64,000 nucleotides of DNA from Diplonema japonicum (lineage: Eukaryota > Euglenozoa > Diplonemea > Diplonemida > Diplonemidae): NCBI GenBank assembly GCA_964019335.1, contig OZ025701.1, forward strand, positions 296,238-360,237. Reading direction: 5' to 3'. A program made the translations under genes and the position numbers. Numbering within the stretch: the stretch's first letter is position 1; each line of letters begins with the position of its first letter. The notes under the pieces are model-generated. The model did not search any database. It was not told the DNA's origin and saw nothing but the letters and a program-made list of their open reading frames with translations. Below are positions 19,023 through 29,534 of the stretch, piece after piece.

Positions 19023-20187
19023 CTAAAACAGGTCGTTGGGGGTCTTCGGTTGGAGACATTGCGTCCGTCTCCACGTCAGTTCTCTGGTTTTCTCGTTTTT
19101 TTCGGTGAGGGACTGCTGCCAGGTCATGATGTGGCCGTCGTCGCCGCTGCTGGCGAGGGTTGTCCCGGTCAGGTTCCAGGAAATCCTCCAAATGTTATTG
19201 TTGTTATGCACTCCAATGCCTTCAAAGACTAAAACTGCCTCAAGTTCAGTATCCCTCGAGCCAGGGTACAGCTTGTTGATGAACAAGCTACCATCTTTGC
19301 TGGATGACGCAATAAGGTGGTACCCTCGCCCTATGGACGGAGCCCACGCCACGTCTGTCACAGCCCCACCATGCTCAATCGCCTCGGAGTTGAACCCACC
19401 TTCTTTTTTGTGAAGTGTGAGCGGAAACCATTTATCCCGGTTGCCCTGCCCCTCTGAGGCCCATATCACCACGAGCCCTGTGTCCGTTCCCATGACCTGT
19501 ATGAGAAAAAATATGGATTTTTTTTTTTTTTCCCCTTCCCACAAACCAGCATTTCTCGTTCCTCTAGGGTGCTTGGGTTCCAATCGAGACAAGTGACGCC
19601 AATACGCTGCCCGGCCCCGCTTGATAATTTTTTGGTGGGCTCGAACTGTCCCACCTGCTGCCACTGGTCGAAGTCGGACCCGCCGGCTAGAAGGGTTTTG
19701 ACACCACCTTTTTTTTTTTTTTTTTTCCCCCTCAAGACCACATACCATCATGAGACGCTGTTGCTATTTTCAACCCGAACTGACGTGGAGCGAACTTCAC
19801 GTCTGTTACGCCACCGGTGCCAACCACACCGTCGAAGAGAGCTGTAAAGGGGTGGGGTGGGGTGGGACACTTCTACATACTTTTCCATGTTTTCTCGCCC
19901 CTGTGAGGCACCTCATGCATAATTTTTATCCTGTTGTCCAATCCACATGACGCAATTATCTGCCCATAGGACCCGTGCGCCCATGAGAGTTTTGTTACAG
20001 AGGCACTGTGCGTGTTCTCTATCACGCATGCCTCCACGAACTTGTGCTTTCCTTTTACGTTCTCCAAGTCCCACACTACAATCCTCTTATCCGTGCTGCA
20101 TGTTACCAATCGCTTCCCTGCTGAGTTCAGTTGTAAATCGTGGATCAAAGAGGTGTGCCCTGAGGGGTGGCCTTCATCTATATCCAT
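19023..20187 (-). CDS. SEH1: Nucleoporin Seh1-like WD40 protein (four exons)
   Basis: Exons 20187-19881, 19841-19746, 19707-19547 and 19496-19023 join to 345 residues. Introns are 39, 38 and 50 nt with donors GTATGT, GTATGT and GTTTGT. WD motifs fit Seh1 order: HTSLIHDLQLNSAGKRLVTC with VWDLEN; LSWAHGSYGQIIASCGLDNR; VTDVKFAPRQFGLKIATASHDG, which spans an intron; VTCLDWNPS; AVTDVAWAPSIGRGYHLIA; IWRISWNLTGTTLASSGDDG. The RISWNLTGT.LASSGDDG end is characteristic of the Sec13/Seh1 family, and the WAP..GR.YH.IA blade favours Seh1. Seh1 is part of the Nup107-160 (Y) complex of the nuclear pore and of SEACAT/GATOR2. Length matches the family (about 350). Confidence 0.87.
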
Positions 20188-21235
20188 TTTTTTCTTCTTT
20201 TATTTCCTTTTTTTTTCCTTCTCTCCTCTCCTATTTTCTTTTTCTTTCTTCGTTCTGAGCGTTGGGGGGGGGGAATAAAAGTGCTTTTTTGGTTGCGGGG
20301 AAAAAATGTGGGGGGGGGACTGGTGGAGTTCTTAAAAAAAAGAGAAAAAAGAACAAGGCGGGGGGGGGGGGGGGGGTGGAAAGAGAATCAAAATAATTCT
20401 CCCTTCCCCCCTTTTGTTCTCCCCTCTTTGTTGTATAAAAAAGATGGGGGGGGGGATTACAGTCAGCAAGAAGAATGTCGGGTCCCACGGGGAAGGATCG
20501 CGGGAAAACAAGGAAAATAAAAGTTTTTTAAAACGAGACGCTTTTTCTTTTTTTTTTTTTTTGAAACGGCTTGGAAAGTAAAGTAATACCCCATAAAACG
20601 CATTATCAATGCCCAGGCATATTTTATTATCTTGTTGTTGATTACTGTAAATCCCCAACATTCCTGTTTCTTGATGAATACAATAACAAAGCGTTTCTGT
20701 TTCATCAGAACAATAAAGGAGAAGTAATCTCAAAACACACCTGCGGGGGACCAAGCACACAACATCGTGCCACTGAAGTGGGGGGAGAAGGAGAAAGAAA
20801 GAAAGAAAAAAAGAAGGGCCGTATTTAGGGGTTTGAGGCTGCCTCTTTGATTGCACAAAATATAATCTCCTCTCTCCATTTGGGTCCACCCCCCCTGCTT
20901 TTTTATTTTGAAAAGAAAAAAAAGAAAGTGTAAGAAAAAAAAAAGAAAAGAAATAAGAAAAGACAACACCAGCGGGGATACCTTAAAAATGAAGGGAAAA
21001 TGCTGTTTTTTTTCCCCCCCTTTTTTCATATTACACATCGGGAAGGGTCTGTCTCAGGCACATTTGAATTCCTTTTTCTACATGGTTTTTTTTTTTTTTT
21101 TTCCTATCTTCTTTTTTTTCTTTCTGCCCACCTCCATCTTTCGGCCGTATTGATAACAAATCAGTTAATGCCCCTCCCTTTCCCCCTATTTTTTTTTCTT
21201 TTTTTTTTTTTTAAAAATATTTTCTCTCTCTTTAT
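20188..21235. other. Spacer without recognised gene
   Basis: T, A and G runs surround a more mixed-composition island (about 20575-20890) with open frames but no recognisable protein. I make no gene call. Confidence 0.5.
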
Positions 21236-22672
21236 TTAAGATGGCAGTTCGTCTTCAGAATCCTGTTCCTGGAGCTGGCCTTTCTGCTGCTCCCCTGCTT
21301 GTTCATTTTCAAGCGCTTCGCGGTCGGCCTGCTCCTTGGCGCGTTTGGCTGCTTTCTTCGCTTTCTTTTCTTTCTTGGATTTTTTATCCTTCTTGGGTTT
21401 ATTTTCAGCCTCTACGCCCTGCTCTTCCTCTTGTCCGGCAACCTCATTCTCCACGGTCGCTGCTTCGACTGCGGGAGTGTCATTTACGTCAGCGACCCCT
21501 CCTTCAGGTGGTGGTGGTGGTCCTGTTTCGAACTCATCTTTTGCATCTTCTTGGTCATCGTCCGGGATCATCTCACCTTCCTCCTCAGGGTCATTGTGAA
21601 CAGCGGGGCCCTTCGAAACCTCCACTTCTACCTCTGCTTCTTCAACTGGGGGTTGTGGGGGTGGCATTGAAGGGAATGCGTACCCGCTTCCTGGTTCATC
21701 ATCGCTCCCCTCACCCTCGACGGCATCCATGGCGCCTTCTTCTTCAGGCAGCGGATCAACCAGGGCGGGTGATGGAACCCTTGACCGCTTCTTTGCTTTC
21801 TTATCTTTCTTTTCTTTTTTGCTCTTTCGTCGTTCCTCCCTTTTCTTCTCTGCGACTGGTACCCACGCCATGACAGGATCGCCCGCGCACATCGACAGGT
21901 AGGAAGCGATCACATCCGATCGCTGGGTTTCTTTTTCGATGAGACGCCCGTTTAGCTCTGCGACGGTGGCCTTCAGCCCGTCGTCGGTGGGGTCCTCGCC
22001 TGCGTTCTGAAGGGTCTCCTTGATGGTAGCGTTGAGGGCGTCGATCTCCTTCTTCAAAGTCGACTGCTCATCCTTCAAGTTCAACACATCAGAGTGCAGG
22101 TCTTCGTACCGAACGATCGTCATGTTCGTCATGTCGACCATCTTGCGCAGCCCTGCAGGGATCGTGCACACCTTGAAGGCACGTTCCGCATGCTGTGGAG
22201 TGTTTTCTTCTTCTTTTTTTTTTTGGAAAAAAAAAGTATACCTGAATGGATACTTTCAACGAGCCTGCAATGTGGTCCATCTTGTCGACGAGGTCCTTAG
22301 GGGGCGGCTCTGCGGTGTCTGCCGTGTCCATGATGGCCTGTCTGATCCTCACCCAGCTCTTATGGCTGTGAGCGATGATGCCCACAGTCAACGCGGCCTT
22401 TCCAGGCAGCAGTTTTGCGACACGGGTGGAGGTTTCATCTTGAACTATTTCTGACCTCCCCGCTGCTTCTCCGTACTGAGTGGCTGTGAGGCGATCTACG
22501 CAGACCCCTCCCTCTGTGGCGGCAGGCAGTGTGTGCGAAAGACTGGATCCGTGCCTTTCCTTTCGCATAGTACTGCGTCTGCTTGACGTGTTCAGAGTTT
22601 GGAGTGAGGACTCTCTACTGATACTTGACAAGGTTGGCTTGCGTAAACCAGGACGGACTTCCGGTCGGTGCT

Positions 22673-22720
<48 letters not shown>

Positions 22721-24484
22721 CCCCCGGAAAAGGTATACTTTTCTGTAAAAGACAAGCTTCAGCGTGGACTGCTTGTCAACAGCGGCCTTGAGCTCGTTCC
22801 ATTTCGTGATGATCTTGTTGTTCACCGAGATGAGCCTGTACCCTATGAACCTGTCGAGGTTGTACTTCGCACCAACACCGCCTTCCTGCACCCCTAGAAG
22901 CAAATTATGATCCTTCCAGTCCATCTTAAGAGATTCAGTAGGGGCCCTTTCGATGATGACCTCCTCGCCCATATCTGGGGAGGGTGCTTCGGATTTCTTT
23001 CGGAGCTTCATGCTGGAGGTAGCGGCGTCGTAACCATCACGAAGGGCGACTGGGTACTCCCCGACCCAATCGTCGTAAATAGCTCCTTTGGACCGCCATT
23101 TTTCGCAGAGTTTTTGAACAGCGGTGTCGAAGGGGAACCGGCCATCGGTGATGTCTTCTAAAAGGCTGTCGACCTTCGACAGGTGCCGTTCGTCGTATTG
23201 TTCGTAAAGCTGTTCGAGTATGTACTTCATGACGCCGATGCACTGCCTGCCTTTCCAGTCGGATTCGGGAAGCGAGAATTTTTTGCAAAGTGCGGACATT
23301 ACTCGGTCGATGGTTGCTTTTTTTGTGATGACCCTGGCAGCGAGATCGGAAATAACGTGTTGGGGTTGGATGATGTCAAGCTCATTAAAGAAAACCTCGA
23401 GTCGGAAGTTGATACCCTCCTCGGTGAGGGGAGACGAGGTGGTTTGGTTCCTGACCGTTCCGTTGAGCGGTTTTCGCGCGGTTTTTAAAACGTTTCCGTC
23501 ATCATCGTCAACACGAATAATAGAGATTAGAGAACACTGTGCCCAACCGTCCTTCATACCGGGAGCTCCTCCGTAATATTCCCATGATTGTATTAAGTCT
23601 GGGAAGGTTCCGTTGTGGGGGTTTTTCGAGGACACTACACCGAGGTTTTGCGACATTTTCACGGCGGTGGAGAACATCCAGTACCCTCCTGGGCCGTTGT
23701 ATAACCGTTGGCGTCGGTACTGCCATGCTGGCATTTCGTTGTGGATGTCTTCCATTAAAATGTAGGTTCCCTCGATGTCAGGTTGTTCGTAACAGGTTAC
23801 CTTCATCGCGAGGGGAATCGCAGAGAGTGGTGTTGTAGTTCTGTCCATCCATTCCTCTGCACGGGTTGCTTTTTCACTTTCAGTTACAGACTGCCGTTTC
23901 CACGTATCACTGTCTGTCCATAATAGTAGTTTTTGGTTTGATTTTGCCAGGTCGATTTCACAGTTTGAAAGTGCTACTGTTAAGTTCGTGATTTTAAGTG
24001 TGACTGGGTTTTTTTCACCTGCGTATTGAACTTCTGTTTTGTTAACACTGACTAAGGTTCCTTTTGACGTTACCCATTGCCCGTTGAGGGCCTTGAAGAT
24101 GCCTTCTTTTCCCTGCATTTTTAAGAGGAGGCTCAAAGAGGCTTGGTCTGTGATTTCTTCTTCCGGTTCTTCTTGTTTTTTCCCTCTTTTCCAGGATATT
24201 GAGGGAAACCACCTTCGGCGTCCGGCGGGGGGTTCTTGTTTTTCAGAGACGGCTGTGGAGGCTTCGTCGACGGCCATGTCGCCTTCTTCGTCTTCGTGTT
24301 GGCTGTGGTCGTCTTCGTGCTCCTCCTTATCGTCCTTGTCATCGTCGTTTTCGGTTACAGAAGCCACGTTCCCATTGGTGGCGTCAACCATGAAAGGGTC
24401 AGGGCCTTTGTCGTCTGTTTCATCCTTCTCGTCTCCTTTTCCCTCTCCTGCCCACCATCTCCGCATGCTTGTTAATGTCATCAT
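21236..24484 (-). CDS. PDZ/coiled-coil scaffold protein (three exons)
   Basis: Exons 24484-22739, 22670-22242 and 22192-21236 join in phase 0 to 1,043 residues. Introns are 68 and 49 nt, both with GTATAC donors. After an acidic N-terminus comes a beta-rich module (GIFKALNGQWVTSKGTLVSV ... LLLWTDSDTWKR). Next is a module with EGTYILMEDIHNEMPAWQ, RLYNGPGGYWMFS and NPHNGTFPDLIQSW. A PDZ-like domain (LLLGVQEGGVGAKYNLDRFI, GYRLISVNNKIITKW) ends exactly at the first intron. Then follow a coiled-coil, possibly BAR-like, helical region and a Lys/Glu-rich acidic tail. The same Y.L...NG.P.W / GYW module and PDZ occur in the neighbouring gene 25335-27651, so the two genes are related. I cannot assign a specific function. 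A cortical or vesicle scaffold is inferred. Confidence 0.78.
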
Positions 24485-25334
24485 TTTTTTTTTTTTTTTT
24501 TTTTTGCCCCGCTCCCTTTTTTTTTTTTTTTTCCCGGGTGAGGAAAAAAAAAAAAAAAAAAAAAAAAAAAACTATTAGGGGAAAAGAGAGGGTGGGGTGG
24601 GAAGAAAAAAAAAAATAAGGGGTAAGGAAGAAGTATAAAAAAAAAAGGAAGAAAAAAAAACCCCCCCTTTCGTCATGTTCTTTTCTGTATCAGGTATCAT
24701 TTTTTTTTCCCGTCCTTCTATACGTTGTGAAATAAAATAAAAAAAAATGACTTCGCTCACCAAAATTCTACTTTTTTTTTTTCTCTCTCTTCAATATTTA
24801 GCATTGATTTGTATCAAGAGGGTACTAATATTCTTTATTGGAAAAAAAAAAAAAAGAAAATAAAAGGGGAAAGAAAAAAAAGGGGAAGGGTAAACGAATC
24901 GGTGTTGTTTTTTTTTTTTTTTTCTCTCTCTTTTTTTTTTTCCCTTCCTTTTTTTTCCCCCTCTCTCTTTAGTAAAGAAGAAGAAATAAGAAAAACAAAA
25001 ACTCGATCTATTTTTTGCGTGGGCTGGTGCCCACCACAAAAAATTCTCAGTCTTAAACTCTCTTTATCCTCTTATGGTGTTTTGCTTTTTTTTTTCCCCC
25101 TTTCTCAAATAACCCAGCATTCAAAGAAAAAAGTAAACACTTACCGCTTGTGTGCAGAGGGGGGGTTTAAAAAAGATGGGGGGGAGGGGAAGGAAGAAAA
25201 GAAACAAAAAAGAATAAAAATCAAAAAAAAAGGGGGAAGGTGGATAGATCGATATTTCTTTTTTCACTGCTTTTTTGTTATTGCCTTCTTTGTTCAAAAG
25301 ATTTTTTACGCCGGGAAAACCCGCACCCCCCACC
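24485..25334. other. Spacer without recognised gene
   Basis: Long A and T runs and a short (CT)n. No coding region is supported. Confidence 0.6.
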
Positions 25335-27651
25335 CTAAGCTGTTTCCTCCTCCTCTCCATCGAAGGTCGCAAGGGAGGGATCGGCATGGTTGGACTTTTT
25401 TTTTTTTGTTTTTTCCTCCGCCCAACTATAAATTGCATACCATGCCGCCCCCGTTAGGAGAGGAACCGCTGATGCTTGAAACAGCAAGTGCCCGCTCCCT
25501 CTCAGCTTCATAAGGCAAGATGTAGGCAAAGAGATGAGCAGCAAGTGGAGCGAGCTCCTTCATCGTGCTAATGACAGAATCAAGTTTGTCCCTCTTAGAC
25601 GAAATGTCAAGCTCCTGCTGTGTAAGCTGGTGCTTGATGCTCATGTCACTCGGCTTGCGTGTCAGCTCCCTCTGGGTACGGTGGTGCTTGTCGTCTGCCT
25701 CGTCCATGTCATCTTGGTACTCCTTAAACAATGTGATCTCCTGCTCGGCCTTGTCGCATGCATCGGTTAGCTCCACAACATCAGACATGATGGCGGCGTA
25801 CTGTTCCTTTGTCGGAGACATCAAGGCAGCACCACCTGCTAGAGGGTATTCACCCGCCTTGATCGCTGCTTGCACGCATGTTACCAGATCGGTTTGTTTA
25901 TCGACCAACGGCTGCAGCATTTCGATGCTGCCGGCAACGCCTTTGCCCAGGCCCACTGCTCGCTCGACCTCGCTCTTCATGTGGTCCCTGAGGTCCATCA
26001 GCTGGATGTGGTACTCGTTTGAATGATGTGCGGACAGCGTGAGGCAGCGCTGCAGGTTCAATAAATGACAGGCATCCGCAAGCTTCGATACAGCAGTGCG
26101 GCCTGCGTCCTCCGCCTCAAGAACGAGGTTGAGAAGGGCTACGTGCTCGACTTTAATCTTTTTTTTTTTTTAAATTTCCTTGTTCTGTACAATACGCATA
26201 CCGATGGTGCAAATTTCAACATAACAAACTTAACCCCCGACACAGCGTCTTGCACGTCGGCATAGGAGTTGACCTCTCTGTCGCATGCGGAGATGAGGCT
26301 CCTTCCGATGAACCTCTGCACGTTGAAGACGTCAGCAGGGCTGTCCTCCACGACGCCGCGTAGTGTGAGGTCTGTCGGTGCACCGTCAAAGCGCATCCCG
26401 ATGCCCGCTTCCGATGCCTTCCACAGAGCAGCTTCGTCTTTCTGTTCTTCTGCCAGCGATGTGGCCGTGAGCACGGTGAAGTGTGTGTTGTTTTCATCGT
26501 GGACCTCGATGCCTTGCTGGCCGACGTATGTGACGATGCCCCCACGCCCTGCATCCTCGCCTTTCATGACCCTGACCTGCATGCCCTGTTCAGGTTCGAC
26601 CTCGCCGTGGTACTCTTCTTTGTTAAGCTCGAGCTTCACTGTGATGTCGGCGTCGTCGATGCTGTACTTCGTCTGCCACATAGGCCTTTGTGTTGTTTTG
26701 TTGTGATTTTGGTTTTTTTTTTTTTTTTTTTTTTTTGTTTTTTTTTTTTGCATACATTTCGTGAGGGAGCCGTCCGTTGTGCTTCTCCTTGGTGATGATG
26801 TACCCGCCGCCTTTAGGGAAGTCGGCTTTGGAGTCGGTGACTCGCCAGTACCCGTGGGGTGTGCTGTACACCCATCGGAAGAGCTCGGTCGACACGCGTT
26901 CCCAGATGGGCCAGCCGTTGAAGATTTCGTTTTGCACACAGACGTACTTTCCGGAGCAGTGCTGCCATTTGTTTGGAGAGGTGACGATGATCTCGGAGGC
27001 ATCGGTGGATGCGAGAAGGCGGCAGCGTGTTTGCCGTTCTGACGGCTGGGAAGCGTCTTGGGACGTAGTGGATGCACTGAGAACAGAGGGCTTCCTGTTC
27101 ATCGACGAGGCTGGGCCGTTGACGTCGGGGAGGGGCACAGAGAAGCCAAGCGTCACTAGCTTGTCGCCCTCTGACGCCGTGTCGATTTCGTCATGGTGCG
27201 AAATTGCAATTTCGTTAACAGAGACAACCTTTAGACCGAGGTAGTTTTCTGCGTTCGCGCGTTTTCCCGCGGACCCATCTGACACGCTCATTAAAACGCT
27301 GACGTCGTTGAAGGTAAGACCCAGTGCCTCTGTCACAGCCTTTCTCTCCAAGGTAACAGGGAGTTCTTTGGGGATGAACCTCAGGGTCAGTTCTGTCTGT
27401 CCCCTGCTTTTTTCCCTCACTTCTGCAGCCGAGCCTACAAAATGGCCGTTTACGCTTACCAGCCTCATCCCGATATTCGCCCCGCACCCGTACCTGTGCG
27501 CTGCGCTTGGGTCGTCTATAGATGTCACAACTAAGCTCTTCATGTTCAGGCCAAGCCGCTCGTTTTCTTCCTTTTCTATAGTCACCTCTTGCATCGCGCT
27601 CCCCAGCTTACCTATGCGCGCCATCGCGTGCGTGCCTTGTGTGTTGCCCAT
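25335..27651 (-). CDS. Multi-PDZ scaffold protein (four exons)
   Basis: Exons 27651-26756, 26685-26202, 26157-25441 and 25394-25335 join to 718 residues. All three introns (70, 44 and 46 nt) start GTATGC. PDZ-like domains lie at about residues 20-95 (GLNMKSLVVTSID, GMRLVSVNGHFV), 97-170 (YLGLKVVSVNEIAI) and 375-460 (GIGMRFDGAP, FIGRSLISACDREV). Between them are a GKYVCVQNEIFNGWPIWE / YSTPHGYWRV / KHNGRLPHEMPMWQ module, whose last motif is restored by splicing, and a KOW-like strand (GEDAGRGGIVTYVGQQGIEV). The C-terminal ~240 residues are helical coiled coil. The last exon encodes SNHADPSLATFDGEEEETA. The start MGNTQGTH has Gly at position 2, a possible N-myristoylation site, so membrane attachment is plausible. 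It is related to the gene just downstream (21236-24484). Confidence 0.8.
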
Positions 27652-28601
27652 TTTCTTTTTTTTTTTTTCTTCTTCTTCTTTTTCTTTCTTTTTTTAAATA
27701 ATATATCCTCCGCCCCCTCGCCCTCCCTCTCTCCTTTTTTTTTTTTTTTTTTATTATAAAAAAAGGTTGTCGTTGATTTTTTTTTTTTTTTTTTGAGCAT
27801 ATCCCCGAACTTGGAGTCAAATTGAGCAGTTTTCTCCCCCCCCTTCCTAAGGATATTGAATAAGAATCTTGTATCGAGTGGAGAAAGGGAGTGGGTGGGA
27901 GGGGCAGACTGGGTTAGTGAAATGGGGGAGGGGATAGGGGAGGAGGGGGAGATAAAGGCAGAAGAAAATAAAAAGGCGATGTTTAAGGGCACATCCCACT
28001 TGAGGACCACCCTTAAAAAAAAAAGAATGAGAAAAAAGAAGGCGAGAGAAGAGGGAGGAGAGAAGATATTATTCTGTTAAAGATGATATGTTCCCCCCCG
28101 TTTCATTCTTTCTTTCTTTTCTTTCTTTTACTTGTGTATTTCAGCTTCGAAACACTCATATAAAAAACATGTTTTTTTTCCCCCCCTTCTTCTTCTTGTT
28201 TTCTTCACTCTTTACTTTTTCTCTTCTTTTTTTTTTGCCCCCCCCATACTTTTCGATTCCTGATATAAAAGGGAGAATACTAAAAAAAAAAAAAGAATTG
28301 ATGTTATTCATAAGCCCTGCAACCGTTCTCAGGAGAAAGGCCGGTGCCGGCGGCGGGACCACCACAACGCAGGGACACGAGCCGCATCCTTAAAGGGGGG
28401 GGGGGGGGGAGAAAAGAGGAAAAATGAGTGTATGGGTCTTTCAGGCCACTCAACCTCTACGGTTGAGTGTAAAAAAAGAGTAGTTTTGTTGCAGAGGGGG
28501 CCTCTCCCTTTTTCTTCTTCTTTTTTTTTTCCCCCGTTTTTCTTCTTTTTTTTTTCTTCTTCTTTGTGTTGAAACTAACCGAAACGAAATAAAAAAAAAA
28601 A

Positions 28602-28634
<33 letters not shown>

Positions 28635-29151
28635 CCTTTTCTTCTTCCTTCCCCGTCGCGCCACACCTGCGTTTTTCTTTTTACCTCAATCGTTGTCTGA
28701 ACCAATAACAAAGTGCGTTTTTTTTTCTTCTTCTTTTTTTTTTTTTTTTTTTTTTTCCTCTTCCGCGCAAGTCGGTAAAAGGGTTCCCCTCTCCTCTACC
28801 TAAACTTCTAAAATGGCCTTTTAGAAGGTGTACGAGAGGGTAATTCGTCTGGGGTAAAAAATAGTTAAAGTCGCAAGGGTAAAGTGGGGAAGGGGGGGGA
28901 TAAACAAAACAAAGTGAGGGGTGTTACGTTATAGGGATGGTGTAACAAAAATGCAACGTGGCGGGAAGAATGGAAGGGGGCGAAAAGAAAATCGACGGGC
29001 CGAAGTGAAAAAACTTTTAAAAAAAAACCCCCGGGAAATGTTACACCACGAGCCGGAAAGACCAGCCACAGTTAATGCCACAAAAATACAAGAAATGTTT
29101 TTTTATTCTCTTTTTTTTTTTCTTTTCCCGGCGATTCTTTTCTTGGTTTAC

Positions 29152-29189
<38 letters not shown>

Positions 29190-29411
29190 AACGAAAAAAC
29201 GATTTTTTGTTTCTTTTCCGCATTTCTTCTTCTCCCATCCCATCGATAAAAAAAAAAAAAAAAGGGCACACAGAAAGTAAGAAAGGAAGTTGGTTCAAAA
29301 AAAAAAAAATAGCAAATTATAAGAAAAAAAAAAAAAAGAAAGATACCTACCACTGCAAAAAAAAAGAGGGGAAAAAAAAAAAAAAAAAACTAAACGTGCA
29401 GCTGTGTTACC
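27652..29411. other. Long homopolymer-rich spacer
   Basis: 1.76 kb without a supportable gene. It contains many A, T and G runs and a small hairpin at about 28807-28829 (CTTCTAAAA / TTTTAGAAG). Confidence 0.55.
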
Positions 29412-29503
29412 TTAGAACGGCATATTTTCGGTGCTGACATTTGAGGGGTCATCTTCCTGTTAAAAAGAAAATCATCCTTCGTTCGTCACCCCTGAGCATC
29501 CAA

Positions 29504-29534
<31 letters not shown>

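Noticed and set aside
20332-20889. Minus-strand frame with mixed composition near Seh1
   Set aside because: No recognisable motif, no neat splice links and AT-rich codons unlike the neighbours. Left as spacer.
22089-22631. A separate gene upstream of the acidic coiled-coil protein
   Set aside because: GTATAC...AG introns on both sides connect it in phase to the flanking frames. It is the middle exon of one gene.
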